A stretch of DNA of 64,000 nucleotides from Candidatus Chlorohelix allophototropha (GTDB taxonomy: Bacteria > Chloroflexota > Chloroflexia > Chloroheliales > Chloroheliaceae), in the NCBI RefSeq assembly GCF_030389965.1, contig NZ_CP128399.1:806001-870000 (forward strand), read 5' to 3'. Made by a program: the position numbers and the translations under genes. Under the pieces are notes generated by a model that had not been told where the DNA came from, ran no database searches, and worked only from the letters and a program-made list of their open reading frames with translations. Positions 53,577 through 62,545 of the stretch are shown piece after piece. The number at the start of each line of letters is the position of its first letter. Position 1 is the first letter of the stretch.

Positions 53577-54854
53577 TTAGCCTTCGGCGCGTATCAAATC
53601 CTCAAATGTTTCTCTTGCGCGGATGCTACGCCAATTATCTCCTTCGACCAGTATTTCAGCAGCGCGAGGGCGGCTATTATAATTTGAGGACATGCTAAAA
53701 CCATAGGCGCCAGCGCTCAGAATAGCCAGCTTCATACCTTCTTCTAGTAGCGGTAAAGCCCGATTTTGAGCTAGAAAATCCCCGCTTTCGCAAACCGGTC
53801 CGACTACATCATAATTTATCAGGTCGCTGTTCAATGGCTCAACCAAAGGCACTATCTCATGATATGCCTGATAGAGCGAAGGACGAATCAAATCATTCAT
53901 TGCTGCGTCCACAATTGCAAAGGTTGTTTCGGTATCGCTTTTCAGGAATAATACTTCTGTTAGTAGTGTGCCTGCTTCTGCCACTAACCAACGCCCCGGT
54001 TCTGCCAGTATTTTCCAATTACGCCCGTATCTTGCCAGTGTAGTTGCCACCAGTTGCGCTAAAGCTTCAGGAGAGGCAGCCTGTTCTTCTGCCAGCCTAT
54101 ACGCCACACCCAGACCGCCCCCGATGTCGAGATATTCTAGCGCACAATTATTTTGCCGCTCAACCGTTTGAGCTAATTCTGCCAATCGGTTCGCTGCCTC
54201 GCTGATTGGTTCAAGTTCATGCAGTTGTGATCCGATGTGACATTGCACTCCTACCAACCAAAGATATGGCGAATTTGTAGCGTAGCGTGCCAATTCTAAT
54301 GCCTGCTCGTAGCTTATTCCAAATTTGTTACCTCTTTGTCCGGTTGTAATATAAGCGTGGGTATGGGGATCGACACCGGGATTTAAACGCAGTGAAATTC
54401 GCGCATGTAAACTCAATTGTTTGGCTAACCGCTCAATTAGCCTTAACTCCGGTTCGGATTCGACATTGAAGGCGCGAATACCGCTTTTCAAGCCCAATTC
54501 AATCTCTTTTGCGGTTTTACCTACTCCGGCAAATACAATTTTATGGGCAGGCACGCCCGCTTTCATGGCGCGTAATAGTTCCCCGCCCGATACTACATCT
54601 GCTCCCGCCCCTTCATTGGCAAGCAAACGGATTATTTCAAGATTTGAACAGGCTTTTACCGCATAAAAAATTTCAGCTTCTAAACCGGCTATAAGAAAAG
54701 CACGGGTATATTGACGGTAACGCTCACATATTGCAGATGCACTATAAACATAGCAGGGCGTACCCACTTTATTAGCAATTTCGCCAAGCTCAATATTATC
54801 AATAAATAAATGGTTATCGCGGTATTCAAATTTATTCGGCAAATTGATTGGCAT
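53577..54854 (-). CDS. lysA: diaminopimelate decarboxylase
   Basis: This 425-residue fold-type III PLP enzyme carries the PLP lysine in FYAVKACSN. It also has GGELLRAMKAGVPAHKIVFA, HIGSQLHE (His), the LDIGGGLGV phosphate loop, EPGRWLVAEAG, and Cys in VCESGDFLA for substrate binding. It converts meso-diaminopimelate to L-lysine and CO2. It is complete, and its length is normal. It lies 5' of the small ORF and condensation gene on the same strand, so lysine supply may be linked to the NRPS cluster, though lysA is also a housekeeping gene. Confidence 0.95.
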   Translation of the reverse strand: MPINLPNKFEYRDNHLFIDNIELGEIANKVGTPCYVYSASAICERYRQYTRAFLIAGLEAEIFYAVKACSNLEIIRLLANEGAGADVVSGGELLRAMKAGVPAHKIVFAGVGKTAKEIELGLKSGIRAFNVESEPELRLIERLAKQLSLHARISLRLNPGVDPHTHAYITTGQRGNKFGISYEQALELARYATNSPYLWLVGVQCHIGSQLHELEPISEAANRLAELAQTVERQNNCALEYLDIGGGLGVAYRLAEEQAASPEALAQLVATTLARYGRNWKILAEPGRWLVAEAGTLLTEVLFLKSDTETTFAIVDAAMNDLIRPSLYQAYHEIVPLVEPLNSDLINYDVVGPVCESGDFLAQNRALPLLEEGMKLAILSAGAYGFSMSSNYNSRPRAAEILVEGDNWRSIRARETFEDLIRAEG

Positions 54855-54881
54855 TGTTTTCCTTCATTCTAGAGTTTTGAG

Positions 54882-56318
54882 CTACTTCTTCGGGGTATAT
54901 ATCCAGTACAAACCTTGACCATCCCGCCCCCGTAAAATTTTCACCTCGTAATTATCGGCAAGTGCGTTTGCTATCGGTTCAACCCATCGGTACAAACCCG
55001 GCGTAACCGTTAGGATTTGCTTCCAGCGTTTTTCTTCGAGGTCTTTTACAAATAGCTTTGAGTCGGCTTTTCCCGAACTTAACATAATAGAATAAATCAG
55101 GTAATCACCCGCTCTATCATAATAGCCATTGGCAATCAACGCGCCATCTGCCAATACAAGGCTATCCGGTGTATCCTTGATAACTGTTGCTCCCTCTTGA
55201 TACGCTTCTGTGAAATTATTGGCGGCGTTAAGTTGCGAATAGCCTATTACCATTCCCGCCCCAATCAAGCACTGTATTCCGATTAGTATTGTCGGCAAGG
55301 AGCGTTTTAATTTACTTCGGGTTGCAGGTAAGGGGTTTAAATCCTTATTTTTACTTTGCAAAAAAATACAGGTCATAATACTGGCAAGATAAACCAGTTC
55401 GGTAAAATAGTAATCCACTGCCCCATCTTTAATTATAGTAACGCAAGAAAGTGCGCTGAATAGGGCATATAATGGCAAAAAGGTCTGCCCTTTTTTCCAT
55501 AGGAATGCAACCCCCGCGCTGGCTAGAATTAATATGGGTAGATGGTCAAGCAAAAAGAAAAAGACCATTCCCGGCGCAAGATTAAATATAAATCGCGCTG
55601 CTCTAGAGGGGTCAAATATATTAAAGAAAATCCCATCCGAGAGGATATTTGTTGCAAAATAGGCAATTCCTAATGGCAGAATATAGGCGGCGGTGAAAAT
55701 CCCGGCTTTCTTCCATTTTTTTGCTAACAACAAACTGAGCAACAACGCAATGGGTGCAGCAAGATAAGTTTGTTTGGTGAAAGCGGCAAGCGCAAACAGT
55801 AATCCGGTTGTTTTGACGTAACCGTTGCGTAGATAAAGCCATGCCCCGCTCAAGCTCAGAAATAACGCCAGAGGGTCAACTCGTGCAGTCTGCATGTAGA
55901 TTATCACGGGCCAAAAGCAAAAGGGCAGGAAAATTGTTAGATAGTTATAGCGATGCGCTTGTTTTGGCAACCAATCTTTAACTATGAAACCGGCGACAAT
56001 TGCCGCCGCGATGTAGCCGCCAAAGCTACAGAAGCGCACCGCCCCTTCTAGGCTCATTCCTGAGATATAGTGCAATAAGGCTGCCAGCACAGGGAACAAG
56101 GGTGGGTATTGGATACCGGGCATGCCGTAGGGTGTGTTTGGTGGCGCGTACATCGCTGCGATACCGGTTTTTTCCAACTGCCATGTTCCCGCAACCAGCA
56201 TTTGTTCGGTGTAGTCCAATACCAACGGCGTGAAAAGTGCAAGAAAACCGCGCACCATCTGGATTGCGCCCAGAAATGCCAATACTGACAGCATTATTTT
56301 AAGGATTGATTTTGACAT
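54882..56318 (-). CDS. multi-spanning GT-C-like glycosyltransferase
   Basis: This 478-residue protein has about ten membrane helices. Its first extracytoplasmic loop contains YTEQMLVAGTWQLEKTGIAA, then PYGMPGIQYPPLFPVLAALL. The acidic residue early in loop 1 and the YPPL segment are typical of GT-C enzymes of the GT39/ArnT/GT87 type, which move sugars from polyprenyl phosphate. A soluble C-terminal domain follows (about residues 370-478). The substrate is not predictable. It is 27 bases upstream of lysA on the same strand. Confidence 0.8.
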   Translation of the reverse strand: MSKSILKIMLSVLAFLGAIQMVRGFLALFTPLVLDYTEQMLVAGTWQLEKTGIAAMYAPPNTPYGMPGIQYPPLFPVLAALLHYISGMSLEGAVRFCSFGGYIAAAIVAGFIVKDWLPKQAHRYNYLTIFLPFCFWPVIIYMQTARVDPLALFLSLSGAWLYLRNGYVKTTGLLFALAAFTKQTYLAAPIALLLSLLLAKKWKKAGIFTAAYILPLGIAYFATNILSDGIFFNIFDPSRAARFIFNLAPGMVFFFLLDHLPILILASAGVAFLWKKGQTFLPLYALFSALSCVTIIKDGAVDYYFTELVYLASIMTCIFLQSKNKDLNPLPATRSKLKRSLPTILIGIQCLIGAGMVIGYSQLNAANNFTEAYQEGATVIKDTPDSLVLADGALIANGYYDRAGDYLIYSIMLSSGKADSKLFVKDLEEKRWKQILTVTPGLYRWVEPIANALADNYEVKILRGRDGQGLYWIYTPKK

Positions 56319-56536
56319 TTGAGCTAATTAACAAACTTTCGAGCCGTTTGACCAAATGATGCTAAATCTAACACAGTTCACTGGGGTTTAGCAAACCTCA
56401 CTAAGCAATAACACATCTCCGGTTTAAAGACGTAGGTATAATTTTTATGCTAGTATATCGCGTAGTTTGAGTTGAATTTCAGATATTTGGCATAGCATTT
56501 CCCAAGAAACTAGGTAGTTTGAGAAAGGAATCTATA

Positions 56537-57529
56537 ATGTCGCAGGAATTCAGAGCGTTTGTTGTGAACAAAACAGATGCCGGTTTTAGCGCAGGCTTGC
56601 AAGAAATATCCACCGATCAGTTGTCACAAGGGGAGGTGCTGATAAAAGTAGCTTACTCTTGTGTGAATTATAAAGATGGGCTTGCCTCTAGCGAAAGTGG
56701 CAAGGTTGCGCGTAAATTCCCGATGATTCCCGGCGTTGACCTCTCCGGTACAGTTGTAGAATCCTCAGACCCTAACTTCAAAGCGGGAGATGAAATTATC
56801 GCTACCAGCTATGATATAGGTGTAGCCCATGATGGCGGTTTTGGGCAATATGCCAGAATACCGGCAAAATGGTTGGTTCTTTTGCCAAAAGGTTTGAGCC
56901 TGAAAGAGGCAATGATGCTTGGTACTGCCGGGTTTACTGCCGGAATGGCAATTCACATGCTGCAATTGACCGGAGTAAAGCCCGAAAGTGGTGCGGTTCT
57001 GATTACAGGTGCAACGGGCGGGGTTGGTAGCATTGGGGTAAATATACTGGCAGGGCTAGGCTATACTGTAGCAGCCAGTACGGGCAAGGAAACAGAACAT
57101 GCTTATTTAAAGAGTTTGGGTGCATCTGAAATTATCAGCCGCGCTGAGGCAGCGGCGGAGAGCAACCGCCCGATGGAAAAGGAACGGTGGGCAGGGAGCA
57201 TTGATAATGTAGGCGGTACTACACTGGCTTACCTAGCGCGAACTACCAAAGCTTTTGGCTCAATTGCAGCTTGCGGCAATACCGGGGGTATTACACTTAA
57301 CACTACCGTATTCCCTTTTATTTTGCGTGGGGTAAATTTGTTAGGTATAAACTCGGCTGAATGTCCTATGGCTTGGCGGCGTGAGGTATGGGAGAAATTA
57401 GCAGGAGAATGGAAACCTGCCAAGCTTTCCGAAATTGCTTTCGATGCTAATCTGGATGAGCTACCGGGTATCTTGGAAAAAATACTTAAAGCGCAGACCA
57501 GAGGGCGGGCAGTAATCAGCCTCTGGTAA
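56537..57529 (+). CDS. NADPH-dependent quinone/acryloyl-CoA reductase (YhdH/AcuI-like)
   Basis: This 330-residue zinc-free medium-chain dehydrogenase has landmarks SCVNYKDGLASSESGKVARK, IPGVDLSGTV, the NADPH-binding TGATGGVGSIGVNILAGLGY, and ILRGVNLLGINSAECPMAWR. This subfamily reduces acryloyl-CoA to propionyl-CoA or small quinones. The ATG at 56537 follows GAGAAAGGAATC. A TATAAT at 56437-56442 may be part of its promoter. A terminator follows at 57555-57577, so it is a single-gene unit. Confidence 0.93.
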   Translation: MSQEFRAFVVNKTDAGFSAGLQEISTDQLSQGEVLIKVAYSCVNYKDGLASSESGKVARKFPMIPGVDLSGTVVESSDPNFKAGDEIIATSYDIGVAHDGGFGQYARIPAKWLVLLPKGLSLKEAMMLGTAGFTAGMAIHMLQLTGVKPESGAVLITGATGGVGSIGVNILAGLGYTVAASTGKETEHAYLKSLGASEIISRAEAAAESNRPMEKERWAGSIDNVGGTTLAYLARTTKAFGSIAACGNTGGITLNTTVFPFILRGVNLLGINSAECPMAWRREVWEKLAGEWKPAKLSEIAFDANLDELPGILEKILKAQTRGRAVISLW

Positions 57530-57554
57530 AATCCAAAGCGGAGTAACAGAAAAG

Positions 57555-57577
57555 GGCGCAGGATAAGCGCCTTTTTT
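57555..57577 (+). terminator. intrinsic terminator of the YhdH/AcuI-like gene
   Basis: GGCGC and GCGCC form a GC-only 5-bp stem with a 7-base loop, followed by TTTTTT. It lies 25 bases after the stop codon. Confidence 0.8.
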
Positions 57578-57677
57578 CATGCGCTGACTATAAGCCTAGC
57601 TGGTGTCATTCGAAAAAGAACTTTGTTAGCGCGGGTTATTCGCACTATTACCCCAACTTTACATAAGTCTCTAATAT

Positions 57678-58919
57678 TTAGCGCGAACATAGAATCTCAT
57701 CTAATAAGGGGGTAATCTTGTGCCAGTCGAAATGCTCGGCTACAAAAGTTCTTCCATTGTCAGCAAGCTCTTTTCTCAGGGTAGGGTTTTGCAATAGTCG
57801 TATTGCTGCCGCGCTAAATTCTTGCGAATTATTTGCGATTAACACTTCCTTGCCAGAATTTACAGGTATGCCATCTGCCCCCATTGGCGTAGTCAATACC
57901 GCTTTGCCCATTGCCAGCGCTTCTAGTACCTTAAAACGCACCCCGCCTCCCATTCGCATCGGTACGAGGTAAAGCGCTGCCTCCTGCACGAAGGGACGCG
58001 CATCTGGCACTGTCCCCGTTACAGTAATTCCGGGCAATTTCGCCAGCGCCTGTACTGCCGGAGTTGGTCTTCGTCCTACTATGAAAAAGGTTGCTTCGGG
58101 TCTTGCCAACCTGATTTTGTCCCAAATCTCATTAGCAAACCACAGCACCGCGTCCACATTCGGTCTGAAATCCATTGAACCTGTAAAGACCAATCTATCC
58201 GGCAACTCCGCGTCGGCACGGTCTGGTGCATATTCGTCAAGGTCTATCCCGTTTGGAATCACTTTGATATGTGTATTTGGATTTAGCTTGAGCAGCGCTT
58301 TGCGGTCATTATCGCTCACGGCAATTGCAGCGTCAAAGAAATGCAAAGCTTCAGATTCGTATTTACTCAAGCGTTGCGTCTGGATATAGCTGTAAAGCGC
58401 AGTTGGATAATGGCGCAATCCTGTTTTGAAGTCGCTTTCATAAGCGCGTTTCTGTAATAAATACTCGGCATTATGCTCATCCAAAACCAGTTTAGGGTGC
58501 GAAGTCTCCGAGTTTTTGAAAAGCTCTCGTACAAAGGGCGCAAGTTCCAACGCCTCGCACAGTAAAATATCCGGCTTGAATTCTATAACCAAGTGGTTGA
58601 GCATTTCTTGAAATTGGGGTGAAGCCAGGCGCAGGGCTAGGTCAGGCAAAGGATTCAAGGCAAGGCTTTGTACACGTCTGCTTTTTGAGCGCGTCGGAGG
58701 GTGTGCTACAAATTCAACTCGTTCGCAATACTTTGAAAGTTCAATGTAGGATGCCTCACGGCTTTGGCTAGTTTCTTCAGGGCGGGCAAAAGTAAGTAAA
58801 GCGATGTTATATTTACCGGTTGCACCAAGATATTTGATAAAGTTATAATTCCGTATTGGCGCACCTTGATCAGGTGGGAAAGGGTTTTGAGGGGTTAGAA
58901 TCAGAATTTTGCGTGACAT
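57678..58919 (-). CDS. GT4-type glycosyltransferase
   Basis: This 413-residue GT-B fold protein has an N-terminal loop ILTPQNPFPPDQGAPIRNYN, ELNAEYLLQ-like LDEHNAEYLLQKR, IPNGIDLDEYAP, LVFTGSMDFRPNVDAVLWFA, and a donor-site segment RFKVLEALAMGKAVLTTPMG. It resembles the group of retaining glycosyltransferases found in exopolysaccharide clusters. It is the last gene of the minus-strand operon led by the PgpH-like gene, 3 bases after the DgkA-like gene. Donor and acceptor are unknown. Confidence 0.9.
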   Translation of the reverse strand: MSRKILILTPQNPFPPDQGAPIRNYNFIKYLGATGKYNIALLTFARPEETSQSREASYIELSKYCERVEFVAHPPTRSKSRRVQSLALNPLPDLALRLASPQFQEMLNHLVIEFKPDILLCEALELAPFVRELFKNSETSHPKLVLDEHNAEYLLQKRAYESDFKTGLRHYPTALYSYIQTQRLSKYESEALHFFDAAIAVSDNDRKALLKLNPNTHIKVIPNGIDLDEYAPDRADAELPDRLVFTGSMDFRPNVDAVLWFANEIWDKIRLARPEATFFIVGRRPTPAVQALAKLPGITVTGTVPDARPFVQEAALYLVPMRMGGGVRFKVLEALAMGKAVLTTPMGADGIPVNSGKEVLIANNSQEFSAAAIRLLQNPTLRKELADNGRTFVAEHFDWHKITPLLDEILCSR

Positions 58920-58922
58920 TAT

Positions 58923-59327
58923 TTACCAGCCAAAAGCCCAATGTAGTAGGTGTGGCAAGAAAATTACCAGCCCTACCCCAACCGAGAAAAAAGCCGACAA
59001 CAGCACCGCTCCGGCAGCCGCATCCTTAGCCACTTTTGCCAAATCGTGGTATTCATTAGTGTACAAATCCACAATAGCTTCGGCTACGGTATTAATCATT
59101 TCAAGGCTGTAAACCAGCGCCATAACCGTTAGAAGGCAAGCCCACTCCACCGATGTAATTCCCAGCAGGTAGCCTACTATTATAACTAACAACCCAGCCA
59201 GCAGATGTACCCGCATGTTGCGCTGTGTCCGCAAAACGTACGAGATACCTTGCCACGCATAGTAAAAACTTTTGAAAAAAGTAGCACGCTTAACCAAGGG
59301 AGCAATAGGCTTATTTGCCTCTTTCAT
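58923..59327 (-). CDS. diacylglycerol/undecaprenol kinase family protein
   Basis: This 134-residue protein has three membrane helices. The family signature SLEMINTVAEAIVD supplies the catalytic Glu and metal-binding Asn. An N-terminal amphipathic stretch (FYYAWQGISYVLRTQRNMRV) precedes them, and DLAKVAKDAAAGAVLLSA follows. In Gram-positive-like bacteria this type often phosphorylates undecaprenol rather than diacylglycerol. It sits between ybeY and the GT4 gene, as in many ybeY operons. Confidence 0.93.
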   Translation of the reverse strand: MKEANKPIAPLVKRATFFKSFYYAWQGISYVLRTQRNMRVHLLAGLLVIIVGYLLGITSVEWACLLTVMALVYSLEMINTVAEAIVDLYTNEYHDLAKVAKDAAAGAVLLSAFFSVGVGLVIFLPHLLHWAFGW

Positions 59328-59329
59328 TT

Positions 59330-59821
59330 CTATTTCCCGTCTAGAATTGTTGCGGCAGCTTCCTCTTTAGCGCGCATTACCTCACGATCGGCATCTTTTT
59401 CATGGTCATAGCCTAGCAAGTGGAATATGCCATGAATAACCAGCTCCTGCACTTCGCGAGTAGTGCTGTTCCCAAAATCAGGCGCTTGTCGCTCTGCTTG
59501 CGGATACGAGATGATAATGTCTCCCAGATAACGTGCTTCCTGAGCTTCAGGGGGGAGCGCAAAATTGCTATCTTCCTGAGATTCTTCTGCCGCAAAACTC
59601 AACACATCCGTAGTATTGTCAACATTGCGGTAACTATTATTGAGTTCGCGTACTTCCGCATCGTCGCTAACCGCCACGGATAATTCAATCGACTGATTCT
59701 CCAAACCTTCGGCATATAGCGCTACGGTAGCGGCAGAAATTATCTCCGTGTGGTTCAATTGCGTTTCATATTGCTCGGCTATATCACAATGTATCAAGAA
59801 ATTTTTGCTTAAGGAAATCAC
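59330..59821 (-). CDS. ybeY: endoribonuclease YbeY
   Basis: This 163-residue protein has the zinc-binding signature HGIFHLLGYDHEKDAD near the C-terminus and LNNSYRNVDNTTDVLSFAAE in the middle. YbeY acts in 16S rRNA 3'-end maturation and ribosome quality control. It is located between the PgpH-like and DgkA-like genes with gaps of 4 and 2 bases, the classic order. Confidence 0.96.
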   Translation of the reverse strand: MISLSKNFLIHCDIAEQYETQLNHTEIISAATVALYAEGLENQSIELSVAVSDDAEVRELNNSYRNVDNTTDVLSFAAEESQEDSNFALPPEAQEARYLGDIIISYPQAERQAPDFGNSTTREVQELVIHGIFHLLGYDHEKDADREVMRAKEEAAATILDGK

Positions 59822-59825
59822 TTTT

Positions 59826-62375
59826 CTACTCTTCTGTATTTTGTTGTATTCGGTTTATGCGCTGTCCTGCTCCCCCAATTCCCCCAGTACCCTTACGCGG
59901 GTTATTGTTGCCGTTTGTTTTGGGGTTATCTATCTCAGGTGGAATATCGGATTCTTTTTCAATACAACCGCTATCGGCTGCCCCCGAAGTAAGGGTGGCA
60001 AGAGGTTGCTCAGGCGACAACTCAACCACTGTAGCTGTCACTATTTTGTTTTCTACGCCAGCTTTAATGCCCGGTTGTTCATTATAATCCACACGCGGGT
60101 GGTAAATACTGGTTAATTGCTCGATGAACAGCAAGCGTGTTCGCTCGATTTCCCGCAATGTCAGGTCACATTCATCAAGTTGATTATCTTTAACCCGATC
60201 ATCGAATATTTTATTTACAACTGCGGTAATGGTAAGCGGCTTTTTTAAGTTCGATTCAGGCTTAATTACCTCTACCTCTGGTGTTTTGCCGGTGAGTATT
60301 CGACCGCTTTGCACATTGGCACGTACCGCCGCTTCACAACCATCCGCCAGCATAACCAACGCCGCGATTTTGGTTTGAGGCTTTGGTCCGGGATAACGAA
60401 AATCTATTTCGTCAATCTCGAAACCCATTTGCTGGGCTTTGTTATAGAAATAGCTGATAACGCAGGTTCCATGGTGCTGGTGAATGATGTCCACTACCCG
60501 CTCAGGCAAATTGTGTTCTTTTGCTAATTCTACGCCATAATCCACATGTCGTTTTATTATTCGCACGCTTTCGCGCGGATCAAGTGTATCATGAATATTG
60601 GGGCGATTGCCCTGATTGTCTATAAAGTAATCAGGACGTTCAAGCTTGCCAATGTCATGGTAGTAAGCGCCTACTCTTGCCAGTAAAGAATCTCCTTCCA
60701 ACCGTTCGGCAGCCTGTTCCGCCAAACTACCTACCAACATGCTGTGATGATACGTGCCCGGTGCATCCCGCATCAATTGCCGTAACAAAGGTTGGTTGGG
60801 GTGTGAAAGCTCCATCAGGACAATTGGAGAGGTTACACCAAGCGCTCTTCCCAATACGCTAAAAGTAAAGAAGGCGAGACTGGCACTTAATAACCCGTTT
60901 ACTAGACTAAAGATTAGCAATAAGCCGATATTGCCCGGTTGTATATTGCCTAGAATGAGCGTATAGAAAAGACCTGCCAAAAATTGAATACTTGCGCTTG
61001 CAACTCCCGCAAAGGCGAAAAATATAGTACGCTCGGCTTTCCACAGAGTTAGCGCGCCTACCAAGCCACCACAAAAATAAACCAGCATTAACTCCGGCGA
61101 TTTTCCTTCCAAGCCTGCTACTAACGCAGGCACCAGCGCCACCATCAACCCGATATTGATGTTCATCAGGGCAGTAACCGACATGCTGATTCCGGCGATT
61201 GGTAAAAGATATGGCAGCAAACTATGGTCGGAAGTGTCAATCAGTAAACGAATACCGATAGTCGCCAATATCATAGAAAAGGTTATGAAGCCTAATATTT
61301 TGTAATTTTTCCATAGGGTATTATAAAGTACGCCTATATAGCTACATAACAGAAAGAGTAAAAGCGCAATTACCCCAACCACTCCGAAAATATAAGTCCA
61401 TTCATTGAGGCTGTTCCTTAGCCCGTAGCGTTCCATGATTTCGATATGGATAAGTTGGATTAACTCGCCTTTTCTGACTATAACTTGTCCCTTTGTAAGG
61501 TTCTGAGTAATCGATTGCGTGTTTTCTCTTGCCAAAATCTGGTTTCGTTTGGTAGCTTCCATATCCAGAATTGCGTTGGAAACGATAAAGGGGCGAACTA
61601 ATGCTACCACCAAACGACGGTTTTGAATACTTAGCTGTGCAAAAGTGGTGGGTAAACTGGAAGGGTTGCTTACCTCAAGATTTAGCCGATTTAGTTCTTC
61701 GCTGAGCTTGCCGGGTATAATCTGGCGACTCATAACAGTATTGAAGGTGCTACGAGTTTCCGCGGATACACTATCCCAATCACTTGCGCTGAGGGCAGCA
61801 AGCGCACTCAAGTCATCTTCTGCCAAGCGTGCATTAATAATCTGAGGCTGAATCTTCATTGAGGCAAAAGCAAGCGGACCGGTACTCCGTGCGGCAGTTA
61901 TTAGATCGAGTAAAGTCAATATAGCTTCTCGCTGCATATTGATACTTACTTCATCACGCTTGTAAACGTTATTGACAGGATTATCTGCATTAAGTTCACG
62001 CGCCTCATCGGTTAGGATTTTACTGCTGTAACTGAGATTACGAGGGGCTACTACCTCATCCAGCGCTACATCACCCGCTGATTGCTTATAAACCGCCTTT
62101 ACGTCAACTTGCCACAGAAGCGCTATAGCTATACCGGCAAGGCTGAAAAAAGCAAAGATAAATGCGGTCAAACGGCGCGCCATTAAGGATTTATCTGTCA
62201 GATTAATTAACAATTTTAGCCAGATATTCTTTGAACCGTTTCTTTTAGCATTAGAGGTAATTTTAAGCTGAGCGGTATCCTTTTCTGCCAGATTCTGCTT
62301 ACTTTTTGTATTGGAAGATGATTTAGTTTTTTTCTGAGGGTCGGGTTTCTGCTTACTTTTTTTCAATAAGCTCAT
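59826..62375 (-). CDS. 7TM-HD phosphodiesterase (PgpH-like)
   Basis: This 849-residue protein has a basic N-terminal tail and one membrane helix (about residues 67-90). An extracytoplasmic 7TMR-HDED-like domain follows (about 100-320), then a seven-helix membrane block (about 330-555). The HD domain (about 570-760) has THIS pattern: YHHSMLVGSLAEQAAERL, then AYYHDIGKLERPDYF and IIHQHHGTCVISYFY. PgpH-type proteins degrade cyclic di-AMP. A Pro/Asn-rich tail extends beyond the HD domain. It is the first gene of the operon with ybeY, the DgkA-like gene and the GT4 gene. Confidence 0.93.
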   Translation of the reverse strand: MSLLKKSKQKPDPQKKTKSSSNTKSKQNLAEKDTAQLKITSNAKRNGSKNIWLKLLINLTDKSLMARRLTAFIFAFFSLAGIAIALLWQVDVKAVYKQSAGDVALDEVVAPRNLSYSSKILTDEARELNADNPVNNVYKRDEVSINMQREAILTLLDLITAARSTGPLAFASMKIQPQIINARLAEDDLSALAALSASDWDSVSAETRSTFNTVMSRQIIPGKLSEELNRLNLEVSNPSSLPTTFAQLSIQNRRLVVALVRPFIVSNAILDMEATKRNQILARENTQSITQNLTKGQVIVRKGELIQLIHIEIMERYGLRNSLNEWTYIFGVVGVIALLLFLLCSYIGVLYNTLWKNYKILGFITFSMILATIGIRLLIDTSDHSLLPYLLPIAGISMSVTALMNINIGLMVALVPALVAGLEGKSPELMLVYFCGGLVGALTLWKAERTIFFAFAGVASASIQFLAGLFYTLILGNIQPGNIGLLLIFSLVNGLLSASLAFFTFSVLGRALGVTSPIVLMELSHPNQPLLRQLMRDAPGTYHHSMLVGSLAEQAAERLEGDSLLARVGAYYHDIGKLERPDYFIDNQGNRPNIHDTLDPRESVRIIKRHVDYGVELAKEHNLPERVVDIIHQHHGTCVISYFYNKAQQMGFEIDEIDFRYPGPKPQTKIAALVMLADGCEAAVRANVQSGRILTGKTPEVEVIKPESNLKKPLTITAVVNKIFDDRVKDNQLDECDLTLREIERTRLLFIEQLTSIYHPRVDYNEQPGIKAGVENKIVTATVVELSPEQPLATLTSGAADSGCIEKESDIPPEIDNPKTNGNNNPRKGTGGIGGAGQRINRIQQNTEE

Positions 62376-62487
62376 AATTTTACCTAGATTTTGGAAAATT
62401 TTCCTGTTGCCTTTTTGACTTCAATCTGTCCCAATTTGACCCGACGTAGCATCATTTTATCGTAACATGAGGCAAACTACAACACAA

Positions 62488-62517
62488 CAAAAAAAGACGC
62501 CGCAAGTTAGCGACGTC
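62488..62517 (-). terminator. intrinsic terminator of the citramalate synthase gene
   Basis: On the minus strand GACGTCGC pairs with GCGGCGTC (8 bp, one wobble) around a 6-base loop, followed by a run of Ts. It is 28 bases after the stop codon. Confidence 0.85.
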
Positions 62518-62545
62518 GTGGCATTTATCAAAAGAAGTTGTCAGG

